From NCBI RefSeq assembly GCF_003205875.1, contig NZ_PUBZ01000117.1, forward strand, positions 1-38,554: a stretch of DNA of 38,554 nucleotides, written 5' to 3'. Both the position numbers and the translations under genes were made by a program. The notes below the pieces were generated by a model. That model saw only the letters and a list, made by a program, of their open reading frames with translations. It searched no databases and was not told the origin of the DNA. Below, piece after piece: positions 1 through 8,032 of the stretch. Origin of the DNA: Herpetosiphon llansteffanensis (lineage in GTDB: Bacteria; Chloroflexota; Chloroflexia; Chloroflexales; Herpetosiphonaceae). Position 1 is the first letter of the stretch. Each line of letters starts with the position of its first letter.

Positions 1-20
1 CTAATACTAGATGAGCGCTA

Positions 21-54
21 GTCTCGTGGGCTCGGAGATGTGTATAAGAGCCAG
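21..54 (+). other. Nextera transposase adapter (sequencing artefact)
   Basis: The 34 bases match the Illumina Nextera read-2 adapter with one mismatch. The 19-base Tn5 mosaic end AGATGTGTATAAGAGACAG appears at 36-54 with C instead of A at 51. This is library sequence left on the contig edge. Bases 1-20 before it are also unlikely to be genomic. The adapter is recognised from memory of the standard sequence. Confidence 0.93.
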
Positions 55-59
55 CATTT

Positions 60-88
60 TTTACAAATGAGCTAAAATCGGCTAGTAT
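60..88 (+). promoter_or_regulatory. Candidate sigma-70 promoter for the protease gene
   Basis: TTTACA at 60-65 and TAGTAT at 83-88 are separated by 17 bases, which is the right geometry for a housekeeping promoter. It lies about 150 bases upstream of the chosen protease start. It also lies directly against the adapter, so the -35 box may be close to the artefact boundary. Confidence 0.35.
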
Positions 89-240
89 ACAGTTGGATAG
101 TTAATTAAATGAAAGGAGCAAAACGCCGATCGCATTGGCCTCGCCGTGTTGTGGTCAACATCGTTGCTCAGGTAGAGGTACGACCGCCTTGTTGGAAGCG
201 TACTGGATGTGTGTTGCAACTCGTTGTTGAGGAGGCTTAT

Positions 241-1446
241 GTGAAGCGTCTATGGCTACGAACATTGGTTGTCGGCTGTATCCTTGGTTTGGCTACCCCG
301 ACGATAACTGCTGGGCAGACTCGTTTGAAGGAAAAAACACCTGAGAATTTAGCGGCAGCAGAAGCGCCCGCCGTTGCAGGCCAATATCTGATTAAGTTCA
401 ACAATTCTCTCTCCAAAGCAGACCGCAAAACCACCCTCAAAAACCTCGGAGCAGATCAACTCCAACACCTCGATAGCCTTGATCTTGAATTAATCGAATT
501 TCCAGCGCTCAAAAATAATGCCTCGCCTGAACAAACCGAGCGCGTTTTAGCTGCACTCAAAAATAATCCAGCGGTTGAGTATGTCGAGCCAAACTACATC
601 TATGCGCCGCTGTACACACCCAACGATCCAGGTATTGCCCAACAATGGGCTTGGGGTGTCATCAAGGCCTACGATGGCTGGAACATTACCCAAGGCAATT
701 CCAGCGTGATCATCGCGGTCGTTGATACAGGCATTCAAACCAACCACCCTGATCTTGATGCCAAAATTGTGGCTGGCTACGATTTTGTTGATAACGACAC
801 AAATGCAACCGATGGCAACGGCCATGGCACGCACTTGGCAGGCACAGCCGCCGCCGAAACCAACAATAGCACTGGTGGCGCTGGTTTATGCCCAAATTGC
901 CGTTTGATGCCAATTCGCGTGTTTAATAATAATGGCAGTGGCACGCTTGCAGCAGTTGCTCAAGGCATCACCTATGCAGCCAACAACGGAGCCAAAGTTA
1001 TCAACTTAGGGCTTGGTGGTAGCGCCTCAACCACATTAAAAAATGCTGTTGATTATGCTTGGAACAAAGGTGCATTCCTCAGCTGTGCGGTTGGTGGCAG
1101 CAACAGTGGTACGCCAACCTATCCCGCTGGCTATGCCAACTGTTTCCCCGTGGCCGCCAGCGGCAAAACCGACATTAAAACTCCATCATCGGGCTATGGC
1201 ACATGGGTCAAAGTTGCTGCTCCAGGAGTCAGCATCTATTCAACATGGCTCAATGGCGGCTACAACACCATTAGCGGCACTTCAACTGCAACCGCCCATG
1301 TTTCTGGTTTGGCAGGTCTGTTGGCCTCGCAAAACCGCACCAACGCCCAAATTCGCGATCGCATTTGCGCCACTGCCGACCCAATCGCAGGCACTGGCAG
1401 CTATTGGTCGTGTGGGCGAATTAATGTCTATGCAGCAGTCCAGTAA
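241..1446 (+). CDS. Secreted subtilisin-like serine protease (peptidase S8)
   Basis: Predicted exported serine endopeptidase of 401 residues. A basic, hydrophobic signal peptide (residues 1 to ~25, VKRLWLRTLVVG then TITAG) is followed by an inhibitor-I9-like propeptide (~40-120) and the S8 catalytic domain. The catalytic triad is visible: Asp162 in VVDTG, His195 in GHGTH and Ser348 in GTSTATAHVSG. I chose GTG at 241 because GAGGAGG lies just upstream and the signal peptide begins there. The open frame continues up to an ATG at 109, but that adds 44 arginine-rich residues that would bury the signal peptide. It resembles fervidolysin or thermitase-type enzymes, and a role in degrading external protein or prey is inferred. 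No operon partner is seen; intergenic repeats follow. Confidence 0.9.
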   Translation: MKRLWLRTLVVGCILGLATPTITAGQTRLKEKTPENLAAAEAPAVAGQYLIKFNNSLSKADRKTTLKNLGADQLQHLDSLDLELIEFPALKNNASPEQTERVLAALKNNPAVEYVEPNYIYAPLYTPNDPGIAQQWAWGVIKAYDGWNITQGNSSVIIAVVDTGIQTNHPDLDAKIVAGYDFVDNDTNATDGNGHGTHLAGTAAAETNNSTGGAGLCPNCRLMPIRVFNNNGSGTLAAVAQGITYAANNGAKVINLGLGGSASTTLKNAVDYAWNKGAFLSCAVGGSNSGTPTYPAGYANCFPVAASGKTDIKTPSSGYGTWVKVAAPGVSIYSTWLNGGYNTISGTSTATAHVSGLAGLLASQNRTNAQIRDRICATADPIAGTGSYWSCGRINVYAAVQ

Positions 1447-1460
1447 TCATTAATTAGGGG

Positions 1461-1488
1461 CTATTGGCTATTGGCTATTGACTATTGG
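1461..1488 (+). repeat. Short tandem CTATTGG repeats
   Basis: Four near-identical heptamers (CTATTGG, one copy CTATTGA) stand just after the protease gene. Bases 1447-1880 contain no convincing gene, only this tract and the repeat copies listed next. Confidence 0.7.
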
Positions 1489-1510
1489 TTGTTGGTATTC
1501 CAACCTATTC

Positions 1511-1592
1511 CCGATAGCCCATAGCCTGAAGCCGATAGCCTTTATGCTCTGCGTTAAGATTTTGATCCACGAAGGACACGAATGGACACGAA
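1511..1592 (+). repeat. Intergenic dispersed repeat, copy 1
   Basis: About 80 bases starting CCGATAGCCCATAGCCTGAA and ending in CACGAAGGACACGAA-type text. They recur almost unchanged at 1735-1826, with a 6-base insertion and small substitutions in the second copy. Neither strand codes convincingly. Confidence 0.75.
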
Positions 1593-1698
1593 GGATGGAA
1601 CCACAAAGAATCCGAAACCGCGAAGAGCGCGAAGGACGCGAAGGGTAAGTTTTTTTAGCCACGAATTGCACGAATTTCACGAAGGGCTTTTGACATGA

Positions 1699-1743
1699 GG
1701 CTATCGGAACAATTGTTGCCAGTTCAAGCAATCTCCGATAGCC
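1699..1743. repeat. Inverted repeat GGCTATCGG / CCGATAGCC
   Basis: GGCTATCGG at 1699-1707 is the perfect reverse complement of CCGATAGCC at 1735-1743, with a 27-base loop. The right arm is the start of the second dispersed repeat copy. Confidence 0.6.
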
Positions 1744-1826
1744 CATAACCTGAAGCCGATAGCCTTTATGCTCTGCGCCGCTGCGTTAAGATTTTGATCC
1801 ACGAAGGACACGAAGGGACACGAAGA
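1735..1826 (+). repeat. Intergenic dispersed repeat, copy 2
   Basis: Second copy of the element at 1511-1592, including the CGAAGGACACGAAGG motif. The two copies in one intergenic space, with repeated CACGAAGG words between them at 1566-1650, suggest a family of non-coding repeats spread through the genome. Confidence 0.75.
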
Positions 1827-1837
1827 TGGGACTTTCA

Positions 1838-1895
1838 TCCTTCATCCCTCATACTTCATAATTCATCCTTCGGTTGCTCTTCATCCCTCATCAGC
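1838..1895. repeat. TTCATCC-type heptad repeat
   Basis: Repeated TTCATCC, TTCATAA and CCTCAT words. The tract runs into the last codons of the MarR-type gene, whose stop is at 1881-1883. The same vocabulary reappears between etfB and etfA (about 12645-12777), so it is a dispersed family and not a local slip. Confidence 0.6.
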
Positions 1896-2336
1896 GCGCT
1901 TCGCCAAATCCAGCAAGCGTTGCAAGGCGGGCAAGGCTGCTGCCACAATGCTCAATTCGACCTCGCTCAAGCCAGCGACGTGGGCCGTCAGCTGCTTGTG
2001 GGCTTGGGTTTGGGCTTGACGCACCGCCGCGAAACCAGCAGCGGTTAATTGCAAAAGCTGTTGCCGCCGATCTTGCGGATGCGGAATCCGCTCAATCCAA
2101 CAGCGCTCAACCAAGGCTGGCAGCAGTTCGCTAATTGCCTGCGGGCTAACATGCTGTTGTCGCGCCAAACTACTCAACGATTGTGGTCCATGCTGAAGTT
2201 CATTCAACATGCGTAATTGGGCAGCGCTCGTTGCGCCATCAAGCTGTCGTCGCACCTCAAGATCGACCAAGCGATGCAGTTGGGGAGCGAGAACAAATAA
2301 ATCTTCGACCAGTCGATCAATATGATGCCGCTGCAT
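1881..2336 (-). CDS. MarR-family transcriptional regulator
   Basis: A 151-residue winged helix-turn-helix repressor, the normal MarR length. It has N- and C-terminal dimerisation helices and a central DNA-binding domain (~45-105) containing LARQQHVSPQAISELLPALV as the recognition region and the wing IPHPQDRRQQLLQLT, typical of the family (DxRxxxLxLT). It is divergent from the membrane-protein and antiporter unit starting at 2559. Two palindromes and a promoter lie in the shared intergenic space, so autoregulation and control of that unit are likely. The ligand is unknown. Its 3' end overlaps a TTCATCC-type repeat tract. Confidence 0.9.
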   Translation of the reverse strand: MQRHHIDRLVEDLFVLAPQLHRLVDLEVRRQLDGATSAAQLRMLNELQHGPQSLSSLARQQHVSPQAISELLPALVERCWIERIPHPQDRRQQLLQLTAAGFAAVRQAQTQAHKQLTAHVAGLSEVELSIVAAALPALQRLLDLAKRADEG

Positions 2337-2352
2337 AATCCCCCTTTATTCT

Positions 2353-2365
2353 TCAAGTTACTTGA
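2353..2365. promoter_or_regulatory. Palindrome, candidate MarR operator
   Basis: TCAAGT-T-ACTTGA is a perfect inverted repeat with a one-base centre, ending 17 bases before the MarR-type start codon. MarR proteins commonly bind short palindromes next to their own genes. Which regulator binds here is inference. Confidence 0.5.
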
Positions 2366-2378
2366 TGATATTTATAGA

Positions 2379-2392
2379 ATCAGGCCTGATTT
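2379..2392. promoter_or_regulatory. Second palindrome AATCAGGCCTGATT
   Basis: A perfect 14-base palindrome in the same divergent intergenic region, different in sequence from the one at 2353-2365. It could be a separate operator or chance. Confidence 0.35.
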
Positions 2393-2441
2393 TTCGCGCT
2401 AAACCTCGATTATTAAAAAAATATTTTCAAGCTGATTGAAC

Positions 2442-2470
2442 TTGACAACGATCATAAAGATCTTTATTAT
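2442..2470 (+). promoter_or_regulatory. Sigma-70 promoter for the membrane protein / antiporter unit
   Basis: TTGACA at 2442-2447 and TATTAT at 2465-2470 with a 17-base spacer. This close match to consensus lies about 90 bases before the 2559 start. The direct repeat ATACTCAT lies immediately downstream of the -10 box and could be an operator. Confidence 0.75.
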
Positions 2471-2558
2471 ACTCATAGATACTCATTCATCAAGCAGCAC
2501 CCGTCTAGCAGGCAGCTTCGCTCTGTGAAGCTAGCTCGTGTGCTTTATGGAGGTGTTA

Positions 2559-3128
2559 ATGCCTAAATCTTCGTTATCGCCACCGCTAGTATTGCTCGAT
2601 CGCGTGCTACGCTGGTGTTTTATGATGAGCGCTGGCTTAACCATCCTGTTGCTTTTTGCTGAGCTTGCCCCGCGCTGGAGCCATGTTGGCATCGCAATTC
2701 AGTTGATCAGCCTTGGCTTATTAATTGCCATCAAGCCACTCAAACGCTCAAGTCATCTTTTTCTCTATCCGTTGCTGCTCGCCCTGGCAATTAGCATGTG
2801 TGAGCCAACGCTGCCACCCTATCAACTACCAACGATTATTAGCCAAGCAGCGCCGTTCGCGGTTGTTACGCTAATTCTCGGCGATCTGATTCAGCGGCGG
2901 GTTGTGCCAATCTGGCGACCAAAACGCTTGGTCGTGGCCAATGGCACCGTCGATCTGATCGAGGCTGCATGTTTTTTCCAGCTTGATCCAGTCCAACTCC
3001 GGCAAGAACTCGAACAACAAGGCTGCCCGCTGCGCAATGCAAGCGATGGCGGAACACTCGTCAAATTAGCGCCAATTCTAACAGTTTTAGCTACAACAAC
3101 ACACTCAGGAGGTGCCGATGCCCCATGA
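2559..3128 (+). CDS. Small integral membrane protein of unknown function
   Basis: A 189-residue protein, not recognised. Three or four hydrophobic segments fill the first ~115 residues (FMMSAGLTILLLFAEL, VGIAIQLISLGLLIAI, LFLYPLLLALAISM, AAPFAVVTLILGDLI). A soluble tail follows with a possible small DNA- or ligand-binding fold (TVDLIEAACFFQLDPVQLRQEL). I chose ATG 2559 because GGAGG at 2549-2553 is correctly spaced; the frame opens earlier at GTG 2538. The gene overlaps the antiporter gene by 11 bases, so the two are probably translationally coupled and may work together. Confidence 0.75.
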   Translation: MPKSSLSPPLVLLDRVLRWCFMMSAGLTILLLFAELAPRWSHVGIAIQLISLGLLIAIKPLKRSSHLFLYPLLLALAISMCEPTLPPYQLPTIISQAAPFAVVTLILGDLIQRRVVPIWRPKRLVVANGTVDLIEAACFFQLDPVQLRQELEQQGCPLRNASDGGTLVKLAPILTVLATTTHSGGADAP

Positions 3129-5160
3129 TATATCGTTGATCACCAATATCTCGGTTGCTTTGGTTGCAGCCTTTGCTGGCGGCTTGCTAGCGCGCCGGCT
3201 TGGCCTACCAACAATCGTTGGCTACCTTTTAGCAGGCATGTTAATTGGCCCGTTCACGCCCGGCTTCAAAGGAGATGTTGGTGATATTAGCCAGCTTGCG
3301 GAAATTGGCGTTATCTTCCTCATGTTTGGGGTTGGCCTCCACTTTTCGCTTAAAGATTTATGGGCCGTGCGCAAAGTCGCAATTCCAGGTGCAGCCCTGC
3401 AAATGCTGTTGGCCACAGGCTTAGGCTTTGGGCTAACTCGTTTGTGGGGCTGGTCAACTGCCGCTGGCTTGGTTATGGGCTTAGCGCTTTCGATTGCCAG
3501 TACCGTGGTGTTGCTACGCGGCTTGATGGATGCAGGCGAGTTGAACACGCCCGCTGGCCAAACCGCCGTCGGCTGGTTGGTGCTTGAAGATTTAGCCACC
3601 GTGCTCATTTTGGTCTTGCTGCCCGCCTTTTTCGGCAGCAGTGGCGGTAATCCTTGGGCCGCTGGTGGTATCGCCTTGCTCAAAACCACAATCTTTGTTG
3701 TGTTGATTCTGTTTGCTGGCGGGCGCTTCTTGCCTTGGTTGCTAACTTGGATTTCGCATTCACGCTCACGAGAGTTGTTTATTTTGGCCTCGGTGGCGGT
3801 CGCACTTGGCACAGCCTTTGCAGCAACCGCAGCCTTTGAAGTTTCGTTGGCGCTCGGGGCCTTCTTGGCTGGCGTAGTCTTGGGTGAATCCGACCTGAGC
3901 CACCAAATCGGCGATGAAGTGCTGCCCTTCCGCGAAATCTTTGCAGTGATTTTCTTTGTTTCAGTGGGGATGTTGGTCAATCCAATCTATGTGTGGAACA
4001 ATATTGGCCAAGTTATCGCCCTCACCGCATTGATCGTCTTCGGCAAAGCCATCTTCACCCTCTTCTTGGGCCTGATTTTGCCTTCATCTGGCCGCACAAT
4101 GATTGTGGTGGCCGCAGGGTTGAGCCAAATTGGTGAATTTTCGTTTATTGTCGGCCAAGCTGGGGTTGGCTTAGGTGTTTTGACCCAAGATCAATATTCG
4201 CTGCTTTTGGCCGGAGCGATCTTCTCAATTATGCTCAATCCAGTGATGTTCTGGTCGATTCCGCATGTTGAAACATGGCTCAAGCGCTATCCACGGCTGT
4301 GGGCACGCTTCCAACGCCACGCCACAATCGAGCCTGAAAAAACCAAATTACCAGAAAGCGATCATGTGGTCGTGGTTGGCTATGGGCGGGTCGGCGAACA
4401 CATTGGCACTGTGTTGCAGCGTTTGAAGATTCCGTTTGTGGTTGTCGAAGCAGACAATCATCGCGCCGACGATTTTATGACCAAAAATATTCCAACTTTG
4501 ATTGGCGATGCTGCCAACTCGGAAGTGCTGACCCACGCCAAACTTGATAAAGCCAAGGCCTTGGTCGTGACCTTGCCAAATGAAGCAGCTAGTGAATTAG
4601 TCGTTGCCGCAGCCCGCGATCTTGCGCCAAACCTGCCGATTGTTGCCCGTGCTGCAACCAATTCTGGGGTGGAACGCCTCGCTGATTTAGGTGCACAGGA
4701 CGTAATTCACCCAGAACTAGAAGGTGGCTTAGAAATTATTCGCCATACGCTCTTGCGGTTGGGCTATGCAGCAACCCAAGTTCAGGGCTATACCGATGCT
4801 GTGCGCCGCGATCAATATCACACCAATATTGTGCCAACGGAACATCTGGTGCTCGAACAATTGATTCAGAGCGTACGTGGCTTTGAGATTGCATGGCGCA
4901 ATATTAACGCCAATAGCAGCTTGGTTGGCCAAAGTTTGGCCATGCTCAACTTTCGCGCCCAAACTGGAGCCTCGGTCATTGCCGTGCTCCGCGATCAGCA
5001 ATTGATCAGCAATCCAGAATCGCAATTGACCCTCGAACCAGGCGATACGCTGGGCGTGATTGGCGATGAAAGCCAAATTCAGGCCGTCGATGCCTTAATT
5101 AGCCGCAGTCAAACAACAAATCCGCCGCCAACGAACCGCCTCGCGACAAGCGGCGCATAG
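3118..5160 (+). CDS. CPA2/Kef-type cation:proton antiporter with TrkA domains
   Basis: A 680-residue membrane antiporter. The first ~390 residues form a Na+/H+-exchanger-type domain of about 12 helices (GLPTIVGYLLAGMLIGPFTP, then FLMFGVGLHFSLKDL, typical of KefB/KefC/YbaL). A TrkA-N nucleotide-binding domain follows (from ~415, VVVVGYGRVGEHIG with the GxGxxG pattern) and a TrkA-C domain (~585-665). Its role is probably K+ or Na+ efflux in exchange for protons, gated by nucleotide; which ion cannot be read from sequence. I chose ATG 3118, with AGGAGG at 3107-3112. It overlaps the preceding small membrane protein gene and ends just before a strong terminator. The divergent MarR-type gene may regulate it. 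Confidence 0.9.
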   Translation: MPHDISLITNISVALVAAFAGGLLARRLGLPTIVGYLLAGMLIGPFTPGFKGDVGDISQLAEIGVIFLMFGVGLHFSLKDLWAVRKVAIPGAALQMLLATGLGFGLTRLWGWSTAAGLVMGLALSIASTVVLLRGLMDAGELNTPAGQTAVGWLVLEDLATVLILVLLPAFFGSSGGNPWAAGGIALLKTTIFVVLILFAGGRFLPWLLTWISHSRSRELFILASVAVALGTAFAATAAFEVSLALGAFLAGVVLGESDLSHQIGDEVLPFREIFAVIFFVSVGMLVNPIYVWNNIGQVIALTALIVFGKAIFTLFLGLILPSSGRTMIVVAAGLSQIGEFSFIVGQAGVGLGVLTQDQYSLLLAGAIFSIMLNPVMFWSIPHVETWLKRYPRLWARFQRHATIEPEKTKLPESDHVVVVGYGRVGEHIGTVLQRLKIPFVVVEADNHRADDFMTKNIPTLIGDAANSEVLTHAKLDKAKALVVTLPNEAASELVVAAARDLAPNLPIVARAATNSGVERLADLGAQDVIHPELEGGLEIIRHTLLRLGYAATQVQGYTDAVRRDQYHTNIVPTEHLVLEQLIQSVRGFEIAWRNINANSSLVGQSLAMLNFRAQTGASVIAVLRDQQLISNPESQLTLEPGDTLGVIGDESQIQAVDALISRSQTTNPPPTNRLATSGA

Positions 5161-5167
5161 CTATCTT

Positions 5168-5202
5168 CCCCTCGACTGAACTCGGTCGAGGGGCATTTTT
5201 TG
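5168..5202 (+). terminator. Rho-independent terminator
   Basis: CCCCTCGAC (5168-5176) pairs perfectly with GTCGAGGGG (5185-5193) around an 8-base loop and is followed by CATTTTTTG. It ends the 2559-5160 transcription unit. Confidence 0.88.
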
Positions 5203-5291
5203 CCTCAATGATCACAAACCAATCGTTAGACCGATGTTGGCAGCCAGCCGCCAACCTACACTAGCCACTGCTTTTGTTGAAGGAGGTCTGG

Positions 5292-6293
5292 ATGCAATCC
5301 CCAACCACACAATTGCCATGGCAACAAGCCGACTGGTTTAGCACAATCAGCAACTGGATTGAGCAACAGCTCAGCGCTCATGGCCGCCAACTCAACGCGC
5401 CAATCGAACTTATTCATCAAAGGCCATGGTCGGCCTTTGCCCAAATCAGCACCGACCAAGGCTTGGTTTATTTCAAAGCGCCTGCGCCAGCCTTTCGCTA
5501 TGAGGCTGGCTTAACTCAAGCCCTAGCCGCTTGGCAACCAGCCTGTAATGTGCCTGTTTTAGCCATCGAGCCAAACCAAGGCTGGATACTTTCCGCCGAC
5601 GCTGGCACAACCTTACGTCAACTTGGTCAGGATGCAAGCCAACTTGCGCATTGGGATGCCCTTTTACCACAGTACAGCGAATTGCAAATTCAGCTTGCTG
5701 CTCGCGTGCCAGCATTGCTCGATTTAGGGCTACCTGATCGACGTTTAGCCCATTTCCCCAAGCTGTTTGCTGAGTTACTGAGCGATCATCGCAACTTGTT
5801 GATCGATCAAGAATCGGGGTTGAGCACAGCCGAACATCAGCAATTGCAAGCCTTGCAGGCCACTGTTGAAGAGCAATGTCTAGCTTTGGCTGGATTTGGC
5901 TTGCCTGAAACCCTGACCCACGAGGAAATTCACGAAAATAATGTGCTCTATGCAGCGCGTGGCTACACCTTTACCGATTGGAGCGATTGCAGCGTGAGCC
6001 ATCCCTTCTTTTCGATGTTGGTTACCCTGCGTGCGGCAGCCCATTGGCTTAAACTTGCTGAGCAAGGCCCAGAGTTGCAACGCCTACGCGATGCCTATTT
6101 GGAGCCATGGACCCAATTTGCTCCGCGCAAGCAACTTGACCAAGCCTTCGATCTCGCCTACCAACTTGGCATGATCAATCGGGCGTTTTCGTGGCGACAA
6201 GCGCTCGATGGCCTTGATCCAGCCCAAACTAAAGACTATCAAGATAATGTTGCTGGCTGGTTGCAAGATTATTTAGTCGCGCAAAACGCATAA
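5292..6293 (+). CDS. Aminoglycoside phosphotransferase-fold (APH family) protein
   Basis: A 333-residue protein with a kinase-like APH fold. The catalytic loop reads HEEIHENNVLY (from His210), and the Mg-binding motif is TDWSD about 25 residues later. In the usual family motif H-G-D-L-H-P-G-N the third position is the catalytic Asp; here it is Glu212. Flanking features agree with the family (ALAAWQPACNVPVLAIE in the N-lobe, a helical C-terminus). The substrate is unknown; a small alcohol or sugar kinase is as likely as an antibiotic-modifying enzyme. I chose ATG 5292 with AGGAGG at 5281-5286, rejecting TTG 5274. The next gene starts 23 bases downstream, so the two are probably co-transcribed. 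Confidence 0.78.
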   Translation: MQSPTTQLPWQQADWFSTISNWIEQQLSAHGRQLNAPIELIHQRPWSAFAQISTDQGLVYFKAPAPAFRYEAGLTQALAAWQPACNVPVLAIEPNQGWILSADAGTTLRQLGQDASQLAHWDALLPQYSELQIQLAARVPALLDLGLPDRRLAHFPKLFAELLSDHRNLLIDQESGLSTAEHQQLQALQATVEEQCLALAGFGLPETLTHEEIHENNVLYAARGYTFTDWSDCSVSHPFFSMLVTLRAAAHWLKLAEQGPELQRLRDAYLEPWTQFAPRKQLDQAFDLAYQLGMINRAFSWRQALDGLDPAQTKDYQDNVAGWLQDYLVAQNA

Positions 6294-6316
6294 TTCTTGG
6301 TTGCTGAAAGGTTTGT

Positions 6317-6949
6317 ATGCGGCTCATTTTAATTCGCCATGCTGCATCGCAGCATAGCCAGCAAGGCATTATTGCAGATATTCATGGCTGTACTGGCTTG
6401 ACGGCAATTGGGGTTCAACAAGCTCAAACGCTTGCGAAACGACTCCGGCAAACCCGTGAGCTCGATCATTGCGCTGCTCTCTTAACTAGCCCAGTGTTGC
6501 GTGCCCGCCAAACAGCCGAGCTACTCAAACCTGTGCTTGCTGTGGCTGATCTGATCGAAGATGGTAATTTATGCGAACTGCTGGTCGGCGTAGCAGATGG
6601 AATGTCTAACAAAGCATATCGCGCACAATATGGCGAGTTTGCAGGGCCGCTAGCGCCAAATCAAGCATTTGCTGCTGGCGGCGAAAGTTGGGCCGAATTT
6701 ATGCAGCGGGTGCAGACAACGCTTGATCAGTTGGCCAAAACCTACGCCAACCAGACTATTGTAGCGGTTTCGCACGCAGGTTTTATTGTTGGATCGATGC
6801 TCAAATTGTTCGATATTCCACGCCCGGGCACTGGCACATGGCTCGACCCAAGCAATACGGGGTTGACTGAATGGCAGTGTGTCCAAAATACTTGGCGCTT
6901 GATTCGCTATAACGACGAATTTCATCTCAAAAATCAACACGTATTCTGA
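6317..6949 (+). CDS. Histidine phosphatase family protein (phosphoglycerate mutase-like)
   Basis: A 210-residue member of the histidine phosphatase superfamily. The phospho-acceptor motif is at the N-terminus, LIRHAAS with His8; most relatives have RHG or RHGE, here RHA. SPVLRARQTAELL supplies the second conserved Arg, and the second catalytic His153 is in AVSHAGFI. Such enzymes dephosphorylate sugar phosphates, nucleotides or cofactor precursors; the substrate cannot be told. It lies 23 bases after the APH-like gene, with AAAGG upstream of ATG, so a phosphorylation/dephosphorylation pair in one operon is possible but inferred. Confidence 0.85.
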   Translation: MRLILIRHAASQHSQQGIIADIHGCTGLTAIGVQQAQTLAKRLRQTRELDHCAALLTSPVLRARQTAELLKPVLAVADLIEDGNLCELLVGVADGMSNKAYRAQYGEFAGPLAPNQAFAAGGESWAEFMQRVQTTLDQLAKTYANQTIVAVSHAGFIVGSMLKLFDIPRPGTGTWLDPSNTGLTEWQCVQNTWRLIRYNDEFHLKNQHVF

Positions 6950-6987
6950 GGCGTATCCGATCCAGCTAGCGATCTATGAGAGAGATT

Positions 6988-7606
6988 ATGGATAAACAAA
7001 CGATTATCGCGCAGATAAGCCCTGAGATCTATGCTATCGAAGCTGAAGCTGCCCGTTGGTATGGCTCACAAACCAATAATCCGAATGGGCTTTTTTACAG
7101 CTCCGATATATTGCATGAAATTGATAGCTTAATTTGGGATGCAACCAATGATCTTACTGATAGCCAAAAGCTTTTGCTCATGTTTGCGATCTACGAAGAT
7201 TTGCCGGGCTATGGCTTGCTTATGCTGAATTGGAGCCGTTATCAACACTTTGATCTGCCAACCCAAGCCCTTTTTTGGTCAGAGGTTCGACCTTGATTGG
7301 TTTGAGCTATGCAACAATTGCGCTACGATTTGGCATAACTTGACTCATGAGGCCAATTCTGCGCTTTTGACGAGCATTATGCGAAGTTCAGCTACCGCCG
7401 CCTGGCATTTAAAAGCGCCGCTGTATGAACAATTAATTGCCGATGTGCGTTGGCGTGAGCGTATTTACGCGAGCTTGCACGCTAGCTACTACACACTTTA
7501 TGGCCAAATTGATAAATACGAAGCGCTAGGCTATCTCCAGCAATTGGTTCTCGCTGAGCCAGATCAGGCGCTTGCCGATTTGATCAGCACACTCCAATCG
7601 GGCTAA
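6988..7606 (+). pseudogene. Uncharacterised gene split by a +1 frameshift
   Basis: The reading frame from ATG 6988 (MDKQTIIAQISPEIYAIEAE) runs to a stop at 7296. A coding-like frame continues from about 7250 to 7606 (FDLDWFELCNNCATIW to DLISTLQSG). The frames change at a run of six T at 7271-7276; five T would join them into a single ~205-residue protein reading ...TQALFGQRFDLDWF. Product not recognised; it is mostly helical, acidic and Trp/Tyr-rich, like the small immunity-type proteins next door. Either a genuine inactivating mutation or a homopolymer sequencing error fits. It converges on the minus-strand toxin/immunity cluster. Confidence 0.6.
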
Positions 7607-7679
7607 CGCTATACAAATGCGTTTGGGGTTGAAGCGATGCAGCGGGCTAAAAAGGAGCCAAGCTGAGCAGTTGGTAGCT

Positions 7680-7988
7680 TCAATATTGACCTCTAACTCG
7701 ATAGGTATATTCAATCTGATATTCAGCGCCGAGTTCTGCTTGAAGCCGTTGGGCCAAAGCCAAACCTTGCTCGGCAAATTGCTGCTCTGCGGCGCGGCTT
7801 GCAAAGCCCGAACTCGCCGGATCATCATCAACATAAATCGCATCAAATGCATCCGACCAAGCCATCAAATCGGCAATCAGCGCTGGGCTAAGCGGCAATT
7901 CATTGGGATCAATATCGCCAAACTGAATGCCATCATTCCACCAAACGGGATAACACCAATAATCAGGTGCTAAACGAAGCTTTTGCAT
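7680..7988 (-). CDS. Small immunity-like protein
   Basis: A 102-residue acidic soluble protein with the pattern RLAPDYWCYPVWW...GDIDPNELPLS...DDPASSGF. From memory, small proteins with a conserved NLDPxxLPLS and DDPASSGF signature are common in bacteria and often sit beside polymorphic toxins, but the family name is not certain. ATG 7988 was chosen over GTG 8000 because TGAGG lies just upstream at the right distance. It is last in the minus-strand row behind the WXG100 toxin, which supports an immunity role. No signal peptide or membrane segment. Confidence 0.65.
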   Translation of the reverse strand: MQKLRLAPDYWCYPVWWNDGIQFGDIDPNELPLSPALIADLMAWSDAFDAIYVDDDPASSGFASRAAEQQFAEQGLALAQRLQAELGAEYQIEYTYRVRGQY

Positions 7989-8032
7989 GAACAACCTCAC
8001 ATGAAATGCTGGTTAGGCAATTGATGGCCCAT

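Noticed and set aside
109-240. N-terminal extension of the protease from ATG 109
   Set aside because: It would add 44 arginine-rich residues before a clean signal peptide, and the ribosome-binding site GAGGAGG sits just before GTG 241.
1468-1746. A 92-codon minus-strand frame after the protease gene
   Set aside because: It runs through intergenic repeats, with no ribosome-binding site and a repetitive translation.
3222-3980. A 252-codon minus-strand frame
   Set aside because: It is opposite the antiporter membrane domain; the Lys/Ser/Pro-rich translation is what the complement of hydrophobic helices gives.
7617-7973. A 118-codon plus-strand frame
   Set aside because: It covers the minus-strand 7680-7988 gene, which has a better start and a recognisable conserved pattern.
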